A stretch of 64,000 nt of DNA from Azospirillaceae bacterium (GTDB lineage Bacteria; Pseudomonadota; Alphaproteobacteria; Azospirillales; Azospirillaceae), in contig JAPWJW010000004.1 in assembly GCA_028283825.1 (NCBI GenBank), positions 438,292 through 502,291 on the forward strand. Reading direction: 5' to 3'. The position numbers and the translations under genes were made by a program. Below are positions 9,010 through 16,587 of this stretch, piece by piece. Below the pieces are notes generated by a model that saw nothing but the letters and a program-made list of their open reading frames with translations, was not told the origin of the DNA and did no database searches. Positions within the stretch are counted from its first letter, which is position 1. Every line of letters starts with the position of its first letter.

Positions 9010-9687
9010 TCACACCTCCGTCCATTCCCGCACCAGGTTGGCGTAGACGCGGGCGACGGCGTCGAATTGCGCGCTCTTGCCCTCGCGCTCGAACAGATGG
9101 GTGCGGGTCTTGGCCAGGTCGTACAGCATGGACCGGTGTTCCGTGTTGCGGATCATGCTTTGCAGCCAGCCGACCGCCGCCAGGCGGCTGCCCCGCGTCA
9201 CCTTGGCCACGCGGTGCAGGGTGCCCGACGGGTAGGCCAGCAGGGAACCGGCCGCCGGCTTGAACGCCTGCTCATGCCCGCCCAGGTCGATGACCAGTTC
9301 GCCGCCGTCGTAACTGGCGGGGTCGCACAGGAACAGGGTGAAGGAGATGTCGGCCCGGACCGCACCCCGGTCAGGGGTGAAGATCACCGGCATGTCGTTG
9401 TGGGTGCCGTACTCCATGCCTTCGTCATAGCGGTTGAAGGCCAGGGGCGCCATGAACAGGGGGAACAGCGCCTGGCGGAAGGCCTCGCACCGCTCGATCC
9501 CCCGCACCACCTGGCGGAAGGCGGCCTCATGGCCCGGCATGCCGGCCTGCAGTTGCAGGTTCTTCTTCACCTGCCGGATCTGCTCCCCCGCCGTGGCGGC
9601 GCCATCGGCGAAGGGGGTGCCGCGCAGGCCCGTCAGCAGCTGGCCGATCTCATGGTCCGACAGGATATGCGGGAAGATGGTGATCAT
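9010..9687 (-). CDS. PKHD-type Fe(II)/2-oxoglutarate hydroxylase (PiuC/YbiX family)
   Basis: A 225-residue Fe2+-dependent dioxygenase, the exact usual length of the PiuC/YbiX family. Iron ligands are visible as H-x-D (THNDMP, about residue 97) and a distal His (GTLHRVAKVTRG, near residue 160), with the 2-oxoglutarate-binding Arg in RGSRLAAVGW. The start ATG gives MITIFPHILSDHEI, as in homologues; a long upstream extension was rejected. The family is often next to and co-regulated with siderophore receptors under iron limitation, but here its neighbours are DUF748 and ParDE. Its substrate is unknown. Confidence 0.9.
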   Translation of the reverse strand: MITIFPHILSDHEIGQLLTGLRGTPFADGAATAGEQIRQVKKNLQLQAGMPGHEAAFRQVVRGIERCEAFRQALFPLFMAPLAFNRYDEGMEYGTHNDMPVIFTPDRGAVRADISFTLFLCDPASYDGGELVIDLGGHEQAFKPAAGSLLAYPSGTLHRVAKVTRGSRLAAVGWLQSMIRNTEHRSMLYDLAKTRTHLFEREGKSAQFDAVARVYANLVREWTEV

Positions 9688-9810
9688 GGATGCCCTGTTC
9701 CTGGCGCCGCCGCCTTGGTCCGGCGCGGCCTTCTTGATCCGGCCACCTTGGCTTGCCGTCCGCCTGCTGGCAACGGGGATGGTGTCGCGGGTAACACAGG
9801 CTTGGCGCAC

Positions 9811-9827
9811 ATACCAATCTTTGGTAT
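9811..9827. promoter_or_regulatory. Inverted repeat upstream of parDE
   Basis: ATACCAA-TCT-TTGGTAT is a perfect 7-bp inverted repeat 36 bp before the parD start, overlapping an AT-rich patch. ParD antitoxins usually bind such dyads to repress their own operon. Assignment is by position. Confidence 0.55.
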
Positions 9828-9862
9828 TTTGTCTTAGGCATTCTTGAGGCCGGAGGTATGGC

Positions 9863-10105
9863 ATGTCCGGAAAAAACACATCGGTCAGCCTCGGCGACCA
9901 TTTCACCCGTTTCGTGGAAAACCAAGTCGCCCAGGGGCGCTACAGCAATGCCAGTGACGTGATGCGCGCAGGGTTGCGTCTGCTGGAAGAGCATGAGGCC
10001 CAGCTGGCGACTTTGCGCGCGGCGCTGATCGAAGGGGAAGAAAGCGGAATCAGCGACCGCAATGTCCAGGATATCTGGGCTGCGGTGAAGTCCGGGAATG
10101 ACTGA
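9863..10105 (+). CDS. parD: ParD-type antitoxin
   Basis: An 80-residue antitoxin of a type II toxin-antitoxin pair. The N-terminal half (TSVSLGDHFTRFVENQVAQG, then YSNASDVMRAGLRLLEEHE) is the ribbon-helix-helix DNA-binding domain of the ParD/CC2985 family; the acidic C-terminal tail would wrap and block ParE. Its stop overlaps the ParE start by 8 nt, typical of translationally coupled antitoxin-toxin operons. A dyad upstream fits autoregulation. Confidence 0.92.
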   Translation: MSGKNTSVSLGDHFTRFVENQVAQGRYSNASDVMRAGLRLLEEHEAQLATLRAALIEGEESGISDRNVQDIWAAVKSGND

Positions 10106-10388
10106 ATACGCCCTCTCAAAAAGGGCGGACAGCGATCTGGTCCAGATCGCGCGCACATCATTGGCGCAGTGGGGGCCAGTGCAGGCCGAGCGATATATCG
10201 GCGGCCTGCATGAGTTGTTTCTACGCTTGGCCGAGTTTCCGAATCTTGGTCGGAACGCCGGGGATATTCGATCCGGCTATCTGCGCATTGAAAGCGCCGC
10301 TCACATCGTTTTCTACAAACAGACGGTCGATGGCATCCTGATTGTGCGTGTGCTGCACGAACGCATGGATTTCAGCCGACATCTTTAG
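10098..10388 (+). CDS. parE: ParE-type toxin (RelE/ParE superfamily)
   Basis: A 96-residue toxin with the RelE/ParE fold: SKRADSDLVQIARTSLAQWG, a central helical LFLRLAEFPNLGRNAGDIR, and the C-terminal strand pair YLRIESAAHIVFYKQTVDG...ILIVRVLHERMD. Typical ParE toxins poison DNA gyrase; the exact target here is inferred. It is encoded immediately after its antitoxin with overlapping frames and ends just before a convergent histidine-kinase gene. Confidence 0.92.
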   Translation: MTEYALSKRADSDLVQIARTSLAQWGPVQAERYIGGLHELFLRLAEFPNLGRNAGDIRSGYLRIESAAHIVFYKQTVDGILIVRVLHERMDFSRHL

Positions 10389-10412
10389 GGCGCGTTCCAT
10401 GCACCATACAGA

Positions 10413-11825
10413 TCAGGTCTTGGCCGTTATTAGCGTCGTACCTTCCGCCACCAGTTCCACCACGCAGCCCGGCTTGTTGTCGCCGATCTGCGCCCGCAGG
10501 CCGTGCAGGCGGGCGATGGCGGCCACCAGGCTCAGGCCCAGGCCGGTGCCGTCCAGGTGGCGGGTGCGGTCGGACCGGTAGAAGCGCGAGAACACCAGGT
10601 CGCGTTCCTCTTCCGCGATGCCGGGGCCGCTGTCGGCGATGCGGATGATGGGGGCGCCGTCGCCCTCGCGCAGGCCCAGGCTCAAATCCACGCGGCCGCC
10701 CTGGGGCGTGAACTTCAGGGCGTTGTCCACCAGGTTGCCCACCGCCTCCATCAACAGGTCGCGGTCGGCGTTCAGGGGCGGCACCGGGCCCACCGTGGCG
10801 GTGAAGGTGATGTCCTTGGTCTCGGCGATGGGCTGGTAGAGCTCTTCGATCAGCAGGATGATCTCCGCCGGGTCGACGGTGGCGAAACCGGTCCGGCGGG
10901 TGCTGTTCTCCAGGCCCCGGATGCGCAGCAGGGCGGTGATGATGGCCAGGGCCTGGTCCAGGCCGCCGATGGCCTTGTCCACGGTGTCGCGGGTCTCGGC
11001 GGCACCCATGTCGCCCTTCAGGGTGCGTTCCAGCCGGGCGCGCACGCGGGTCAGCGGCGTGCGCAAATCGTGGGCGATCTCATCGCCCGTGGCCTTGATC
11101 TCCCCCACCAGGCGTTCCGTCTCATCCAGGATGCCGTTGAACAGCATGGACAGGCGGTCCAGTTCGTCGCGCGGCCCCAGGCCGGCGATGGGCAGGCGTT
11201 CCTGCATCTGGCCGCCCATGATGCGTTCGGCCGCCCGGTGCACCGCCTTCAGGCGCTGCTGCGTGCGCCATGCCAGGAACATGCCGGCGACCAGCGCCAG
11301 GATGATGGCGGGGACGGCACCCAGGGCCAGGGCGTCCATCACCACTTCGCGCAGGATGACCATGTACTGGCCGTTGCGGCCGATCACCAGGACGTTGCCG
11401 TTGGGAATGTGCAGGGCCGCCAGCCGCACCTCCGTCTCGCCCATGGCGGGCAGGTCCAGGCGGGCGGCCATGACCACGTGCACCTGGCCGTCCACCGGCA
11501 GATCCTCCGGCACCTTTTCCAGGTTGCCGGCGATGCGGTCCCCGTTGGGCTTGAACAACGCCGCGTAACCCACGCGGTGGAAATCGCCCGTCACGTGGGT
11601 GTTGATCAGGGCCAGGATGGCGTCCTGGGTTTCACCGGCCAGGACGCGGGCGTCGTCGGTGATCAGGCCGTCGATGCGGTGGGTCTCGAAGACCGTGGCC
11701 CGCCAGTAGATGAAGCTGAACAGCAGCAGGGACGAACCGGCGAAGAAACAGGCGAACAGCAACGCCAGCCGGAAGCTGGAGGTGCGGACAATCTCATTGG
11801 GGTTCACGAAGGACGAACCCCACAT
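10413..11825 (-). CDS. Two-component sensor histidine kinase
   Basis: A 470-residue inner-membrane kinase. A first membrane helix lies at about residues 17-40 (LALLFACFFAGSSLLLFSFI), then a roughly 110-residue periplasmic sensor, a second helix (AVPAIILALVAGMFLAW), a HAMP segment, the phospho-acceptor box GDEIAHDLRTPLTRVRARLE and an ATPase domain with N-box GNLVDNALKFTP, G1 DSGPGIAEEE and G2 GTGLGLSLV. All catalytic motifs are intact. It overlaps the upstream response-regulator gene by 32 nt, so the two are co-translated. The signal is unknown; the periplasmic part has no recognised domain. Confidence 0.92.
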   Translation of the reverse strand: MWGSSFVNPNEIVRTSSFRLALLFACFFAGSSLLLFSFIYWRATVFETHRIDGLITDDARVLAGETQDAILALINTHVTGDFHRVGYAALFKPNGDRIAGNLEKVPEDLPVDGQVHVVMAARLDLPAMGETEVRLAALHIPNGNVLVIGRNGQYMVILREVVMDALALGAVPAIILALVAGMFLAWRTQQRLKAVHRAAERIMGGQMQERLPIAGLGPRDELDRLSMLFNGILDETERLVGEIKATGDEIAHDLRTPLTRVRARLERTLKGDMGAAETRDTVDKAIGGLDQALAIITALLRIRGLENSTRRTGFATVDPAEIILLIEELYQPIAETKDITFTATVGPVPPLNADRDLLMEAVGNLVDNALKFTPQGGRVDLSLGLREGDGAPIIRIADSGPGIAEEERDLVFSRFYRSDRTRHLDGTGLGLSLVAAIARLHGLRAQIGDNKPGCVVELVAEGTTLITAKT

Positions 11826-12519
11826 TGCGGATGTTGTAGATCATGGGATAGTCGCCGGGCGCATCCACCTTGCGGCGCAGCTTGCCGATATGGACGTCCA
11901 CCAGGTTGGTCTGCGGCGAGAAGCGATAGTTCCACACGTCTTCCAGCAGCATGGCCCGGGTGATCACCTGGGCCGGGTGGCGCATCAGATATTCCAGCAG
12001 CTTGAACTCGCGCGGCAGCAGTTCCACCGGCCGGCCGTCGCGGCTGGCCTCACGGCTGATCAGGTCCAGCTCCAGCGGGCCCACGCGCAGGCGGGTGGTG
12101 CGGATTTCCGCCGGACGGCGCAGCAGCGCCTCCACCCGGGCGGCCAGTTCGGTCAGGATGAAGGGCTTGGTCAGGTAATCGTCACCGCCGGCCTTCAGGC
12201 CGCGCACCCGCTCATCCACGTCGTTCAGCGCGCTCAGGAACAGGACCGGCACGCGGAAATCCTCGGCCCGCAATTGGCCGATGACGGCCAGGCCGTCCAG
12301 TTCCGGCAGCATGCGGTCCAGGATCAGCAGGTCGAAACGGCCTTCGCGGGCCCGTTCCAGGCCCAGGCGGCCGTTGTCGGCGTGGCTGATCATGTAACCG
12401 CGGTCGGACAGGTCGCGGATGATCTCCTCCGCGGTTTCCTGATCGTCCTCAACCAAAAGGATGTGGGCTCTGACGCTCACCGGGGGCCATCCTAGATCGT
12501 CGCTAATCTCGATGCTCAT
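11794..12519 (-). CDS. OmpR-family response regulator
   Basis: A two-domain regulator of about 241 residues. The receiver domain (ILLVEDDQETAEEI) has the acidic pair, phospho-Asp in LLILDRMLPELDG, Thr/Ser and Lys in YLTKPF; the C-terminal winged helix contains LLPREFKLLEYLMRHPAQVI and the NLVDVHIGKLRRKVD signature. It partners with the overlapping kinase gene. The start is uncertain: ATG at 12519 is used, but a GTG at 12480 (VSVRAHILLVEDD) would give a more usual short N-terminus. The long AT-rich gap upstream likely holds the operon promoter. Confidence 0.9.
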   Translation of the reverse strand: MSIEISDDLGWPPVSVRAHILLVEDDQETAEEIIRDLSDRGYMISHADNGRLGLERAREGRFDLLILDRMLPELDGLAVIGQLRAEDFRVPVLFLSALNDVDERVRGLKAGGDDYLTKPFILTELAARVEALLRRPAEIRTTRLRVGPLELDLISREASRDGRPVELLPREFKLLEYLMRHPAQVITRAMLLEDVWNYRFSPQTNLVDVHIGKLRRKVDAPGDYPMIYNIRNVGFVLREPQ

Positions 12520-12591
12520 CCCGCGCGGTCCACTGTCTCCAAGGGTCGAAACCCGACAATCCGCCAAGTGCGGATCGGTGACAATTGCCAA

Positions 12592-13060
12592 ACGGGATAG
12601 GGCGGAATGCGGCGGCGCCGCTGGGGTCGAGACGGTTTGGTTACAGGTCCGTGACGGTCGAAAAGTACGGCCCCACCATCCGCCTCTTTACGTGGGATCG
12701 CCAATTAAAATGGCGGCCGTATTTTTAAAAAAAATTATAATTCTGACTATACGCCCGCCATGGTACCGGATCCGCCATCGGAAATCCCATGACCGGTGGT
12801 TGTGAATTCAAGATATCACGATATCGGATAAATTACGGTCCTACGGTCTATTTTGTCGCACGCTGGTGGACAGGTTGTCGCACCTTGAGAAGGCGTTCGG
12901 CTTAAAATAATCGTAGCCATGTTCTTCTACGCGCGCGCATGTGTTTCCTGTCATATCGATCAGTGATTATCATGAAATTAGATTTAATAAATAAACTAGC
13001 CTTTAATTGCTCCGTGACTCACAAGGACTCATCTTCAATTCATCAGTCATCGTTTGACGC
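12592..13060. other. AT-rich intergenic region, no gene seen
   Basis: About 470 bp between the two-component operon and the small secreted-protein genes. It is markedly AT-richer than the rest of the window, with A/T runs at about 12720-12745 and 12900-13020 that could serve divergent promoters. It holds two direct copies of TTGTCGCAC (12854-12862 and 12884-12892). I see no credible ORF with a ribosome-binding site. Confidence 0.5.
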
Positions 13061-13474
13061 ATGGAGCGAACAATGAAGTCAGTTCTCGGTAAATGGCAGA
13101 TCAGCGGGGGCGCCTTAGCCCTTGTTCTGCTGGCCGCTGCTGGCGTTACCCACGCCGCGACCATCCCGGCCACACAGGTTGACACGGTGAAGCGCGTTTG
13201 CCGCGACACCATGGGCCTGACGGCGCCCAACACCGATTATGCGGCCTGCGTGGACAGCCTGACCGCGTCCCTGACCGAGGCCGCCGACAACCGGTCCGAG
13301 GCCAGCGCCGACCTGGCCGGTCAGTCCGCCTGCAGCCAGAAGGGCCTGAAGGCCGACACCGCCGACTACGCCACCTGTGTCCTGGACTATCGCAACAAGG
13401 TCCTGGGCGCCAGCCACCCGGCCCATGTCGCCTCGGTCGATGCCGGCCCCATCGCCATCACCGGGGGGAACTAA
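13061..13474 (+). CDS. Small secreted protein with paired-cysteine motifs
   Basis: A 137-residue protein with a cleavable signal peptide (residues 1 to about 32, LALVLLAAAGVTHA before the mature end). The mature part contains two copies of a paired-cysteine motif: C-RDTMGLTAPNTDYAAC-VDSL and C-SQKGLKADTADYATC-VLDY, that is C-x4-6-G-x3-x4-DYA-x-C. The pairs would form disulfides in the periplasm. A related single motif occurs in the next gene. Function is unknown. An alternative start 12 nt downstream (MKSVLGKW) is possible. Confidence 0.8.
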   Translation: MERTMKSVLGKWQISGGALALVLLAAAGVTHAATIPATQVDTVKRVCRDTMGLTAPNTDYAACVDSLTASLTEAADNRSEASADLAGQSACSQKGLKADTADYATCVLDYRNKVLGASHPAHVASVDAGPIAITGGN

Positions 13475-13478
13475 GATC

Positions 13479-13730
13479 ATGAAGCGCCTGTCTTTCGCCC
13501 ATTTGGCCATCACCCCGCGCATGGCCGCCGCCCTGGCCGCCATCACCCTGGTCGCCGGCATCGGCGGCAGCCTGGCCGCCTGCGCCGGCCAGACCTACGG
13601 CACCATCCGCCTAGCGCAGGAGAACCGCGCCTGTGCCGAGGTCGGCTTCACCCCCGGTTCGGGTGAGCATTCCCGCTGCGTCGCCAACCTGGACGCGGCC
13701 ATGACCCAGACCATGCTGCCCATCAACTGA
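13479..13730 (+). CDS. Small secreted protein with one paired-cysteine motif
   Basis: An 83-residue protein starting 4 nt after the previous stop, so probably in the same operon. The N-terminus is a signal peptide (MAAALAAITLVAGIGGSLAA) that may end in a lipobox-like SLAAC. The mature part carries C-AEVGFTPGSGEHSRC-VANLD, matching the motif found twice in the gene before it. The two genes look like related products built from one small disulfide module. Function is unknown. Confidence 0.75.
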   Translation: MKRLSFAHLAITPRMAAALAAITLVAGIGGSLAACAGQTYGTIRLAQENRACAEVGFTPGSGEHSRCVANLDAAMTQTMLPIN

Positions 13731-13745
13731 TTGGCGGTCCCGGTT

Positions 13746-13783
13746 CCGGCGGATCCTTCGTCCCGCTTAACGGGATCCACCGG
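13746..13783 (+). terminator. Hairpin after the cysteine-motif operon
   Basis: CCGG-C-GGATCC and GGATCC-A-CCGG face each other around a 16-nt loop shortly after the second small gene, an 11-bp stem with one mismatch. No T-run follows. The rest of the gap to about 14126 is AT-richer DNA with a GTTAGAGTTAAGT stretch near 13965-13977 and no gene; it probably holds the porin promoter. Confidence 0.45.
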
Positions 13784-14126
13784 AAAGGCCCCGGACTGGC
13801 AGGGGAGCCCCCTTCATCCCCCCTGCCGGCCGGGCGCTGGAGACCCGCCCCGGTACCGGCAGCTCCCCCGCAAGGCCGGAGACCGGGGCGTGCGTCTTGT
13901 TGTCGCAAGTAATATAGCACTATATCGCGCTATCGCTGTAAATGGATATCAGGACAGCATGAATGTTAGAGTTAAGTGTGATCAGAGCACGAAATTAAAA
14001 TCCGATTTAATTACCTAAAAGATCCTTTAGTCGACCGTCATATTTCTTCAGCAGAGAACTGATTAGAAAGGCCGACCGTCCCGGCGGGGGCGGATTAAGA
14101 AGCCAATGATGGTGGGAGTTGTCGTA

Positions 14127-15801
14127 ATGTCTGTTGAAGGAACGAAAGGTCGAATGACCATTTCGCACAATAAACGCCAGGCTGGTCTTTCGGCCTCGCG
14201 TATCGCCCTGACGGTCGCCGCTTGCGGCGCTTTCCTTGGCCTGGCTTCGCCGGCTTTCGCCGATGATGCCGCGACCACGACCTCTAAGCACAAGAAGACC
14301 ACCGAAGCTGCCGCCACCCCGGCGCAGATCGTGGCGACCCAGGCGCAGATCGATGCCCTGAACAAGCAGATCCAGGCGCTGCAGACCCAGCTGTCGGCGA
14401 TGGCCAACCAGCAGGACGCCAACGTCAAGGCGGTGGTGGCGTCCGAGGCCGCGGCCGAGAAGGCCGCCGTGGCCGCCACGCAGATCGCGGCCCAGCAGCC
14501 CAAGGTCACCGACCCGAACGACAACAGCATCCGCCTGGGCAAGGGCGTGAAGCTGACGTTCGGCGGCTTCCTGGAAGCGGCCAGCATCTACCGCTCGCGC
14601 AACATGACTTCGGACGTGGCGACCCCCTACGCTGCCATCCCGCTGAAGAACTCTTCCAACTACGATCGCGGTGAATTCCGCGGCACGGCGCGTCAGAGCC
14701 GCGTGACCATGCTGGCCGAAAGCGACGCCGGCGACGCGCACCTGGGCGCCTATTTCGAGTCCGACTTCCTGGGCGTCGGCACCAGTTCCAACAGCGGGCA
14801 GAGCAACAGCTACACGCCGCGCCTGCGCCAGGCCTTCATGACGGCCGACTGGAAGGATGCCGGCTGGCACCTGCTGGCCGGTCAGTCGTTCAGCCTGGTC
14901 ACCCCGACCAAGTCCGGCATGGGTTCGCGCAACGAAATCCTGCCCATGGGCCCCGACGCCCAGTACGCCGTGGGCTTCGATTGGACCCGCAACTGGGGTG
15001 TCCGCGTCGTCAAGGATTGGGACAACAAGTACTTCCTGGGCGTGGCGCTGGAAAGCCCGCAGGCTTCCATCACCGGTTCCACCTCGCTGGTCTCCGCCAG
15101 CTACACCAACACCGGCGGTTCGCTGCTGAACGCCACCGCCAACTACTCCACCGACATCGCCCCCGACCTGGTGGTGAAGTTCGCGGCGGATCCGGGCTAC
15201 GGCCACTATGAACTGTTCGGCCTGGCGCGTGAGTTCCAGAGCCGCGTGGGTGGCGAGAACTATACCGAGACCGGCTACGGCATCGGTGCGGCGGCCGTGC
15301 TGCCGGTGGTGGCGAAGTACCTGGACTTCCAGGCCAACGTCCTGGCCGGCCAGGGTGTGGGCCGCTACGGCTCGTCCAGCCTGCCCGACGTGGCGGTGTC
15401 GCCCTACGGCCACCTGGCGCCCATCACCGAGGTGATGGCCATGGCCGGCCTGGTCGCCCATCCGTCGTCGGATTGGGACCTGTACGCCTACTACGGGCTG
15501 GAACAGGACGACAGCAAGGCCTACATCGTCAACGGCAAGGCCTACGGCTACGGCAACCCGCTGTCGGTCAACACCGGCTGCTACAGCGAGAACTCCTCGC
15601 TCACCTGCACCGGCAACACCCGCTCGGTCCGTGAAATCACCGCCGGCTACTGGTGGAAGTTCTACCACGGCAACATGGGCACGATGCAGTTCGGCATGCA
15701 GGCCGAATACCTGAAGCGCGACGTGTTCCAGGGTATCGGCGGCAGCCCCAAGCACCGACGACACCGTGCTCTACACCGCGTTCCGTTTCTACCCGTTCTA
15801 A
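14127..15801 (+). CDS. Outer-membrane porin (one-base frameshift near the 3' end)
   Basis: A roughly 557-residue beta-barrel porin once a frameshift is corrected. It has a signal peptide ending PAFA, then a heptad coiled-coil stretch (ALNKQIQALQTQLSAMANQQ) as in Rhodospirillales porins, then beta-barrel strands (KLTFGGFLEAASIYRSRN, GYWWKFYHGNMGTMQFGMQ). At 15750-15751 an extra A switches frame; without it the protein ends TDDTVLYTAFRFYPF, with the terminal Phe that outer-membrane proteins need, and stops 8 nt before a terminator. As written, the frame instead reads through the terminator to 15872. The ATG at 14127 follows GGGAG; 14154 is also possible. Confidence 0.85.
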
Positions 15802-15809
15802 GCACCGCC

Positions 15810-15842
15810 GGCCCGGTTCCCCCAGGGGGGCCGGGCCTTTTT
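15810..15842 (+). terminator. Rho-independent terminator of the porin gene
   Basis: GGCCCGG-TTCCCCC pairs with GGGGGG-CCGGGCC and is followed by TTTTT. It lies just after the restored porin stop, which supports that stop rather than the read-through frame. Confidence 0.85.
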
Positions 15843-15902
15843 CACGTACGCCCTGCCATCATGAAAGCTTGATGGGGGCCAGCCCCGAAGAGGAGATCGA
15901 CC

Positions 15903-16364
15903 ATGACGGAGAAAGCCACGCCCAAGGCCAAGGACCAACGGGTCATGACCACCTTCCGCCTGGAACCCGACCTGCTGCGCCAGATCAAGATCCGCGCCGC
16001 ACTGGACGGCACCAGCATCAACGCGCTGATGGAACAGGGCATCCGCCATATCCTGCGCATCAACCGCGAAACGGACGAGGCGGTGCGCCGCTTCATCGTC
16101 TTCGTGGCGGAACTGAGCCCGGCGGAAATGCAGCGCCTGGGCGCCGGCCTGGACGACATCATGCAGGAGGAGAAGGGCGGGGAATTCTATCTGTGGGCCC
16201 ACGCCCTGTCGCGCGCCGCGACCGACCGCACCATCTTCGACAGCCACAGCCTGGCCGGTGCGCCGCTGGACGGGCGGCAGATCCGCCAGCACCTGCTGGA
16301 CCACGCCGACGCCCTGGTGAACGACCACCCGGTCCAGGCCGTGCGCGGCGCCGGCCGGGGCTGA
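15903..16364 (+). CDS. Ribbon-helix-helix (Arc-like) DNA-binding protein
   Basis: A 153-residue protein. Residues 15-55 (MTTFRLEPDLLRQIKIRAAL, then DGTSINALMEQGIRHIL) form an Arc/MetJ ribbon-helix-helix, in which the first strand contacts DNA. The remaining roughly 95 residues are helical and acidic and match nothing I recognise, so this is not a simple short antitoxin and no toxin follows. It lies between two porin genes and might regulate them; that is speculation from position. Confidence 0.75.
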   Translation: MTEKATPKAKDQRVMTTFRLEPDLLRQIKIRAALDGTSINALMEQGIRHILRINRETDEAVRRFIVFVAELSPAEMQRLGAGLDDIMQEEKGGEFYLWAHALSRAATDRTIFDSHSLAGAPLDGRQIRQHLLDHADALVNDHPVQAVRGAGRG

Positions 16365-16377
16365 CCCGGAAAAGGAC

Positions 16378-16414
16378 GCGGGCGGCCCCATGGGGACCGC
16401 CCGCGCCTTCCGTT
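16378..16414 (+). terminator. Terminator after the ribbon-helix-helix gene
   Basis: GCGGGCGG-CCCC faces GGGG-A-CCGCCCGC (12 bp with one bulged A), followed by CTTCCGTTTT. A good hairpin terminator 13 nt after the stop. Confidence 0.75.
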
Positions 16415-16418
16415 TTCA

Positions 16419-16580
16419 TACCAACCGCACAGGATTCCGTCTTGTGCCTCAATAGGCTGCGACCGCAGCCGCCGGAGCATTTCGGGGAGCCGAAGGCGGA
16501 CTGAAATGCGAGGAAGCCCAGCCAGCGGATGCTGGCGCCCGGCGCCTGAGGGGGCCTTTGATCCGTCAAGATCAAAGGCC
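16419..16580 (+). repeat. Structured intergenic repeat, copy A
   Basis: One of four related elements in the window (see also near 32.6, 55.75 and 56.67 kb). It contains a diverged first hairpin, then GGCTGC-GACC-GCAGCC, GCATTTC...GAAATGC, GCCAGC-GGAT-GCTGGC and GGCCTTTGATC...GATCAAAGGCC. Stem bases differ from other copies in a paired way. It lies between the 3' ends of two convergent genes, so it may end transcription from either side. Confidence 0.85.
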
Positions 16581-16587
16581 ACACGTA

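Noticed and set aside
12854-12892. Two direct copies of TTGTCGCAC in the AT-rich gap
   Set aside because: Only 9 bp each with no structure around them; could be chance.
14007-15764. 585-codon antisense ORF over the porin gene
   Set aside because: It is a GC-rich shadow of the porin codons with His/Arg/Gly-rich composition and no domain. The sense strand has signal peptide, coiled coil and barrel.
15801-15872. Read-through end of the first porin
   Set aside because: The frame passes through a strong terminator and lacks the C-terminal Phe; the frame one base off ends properly.
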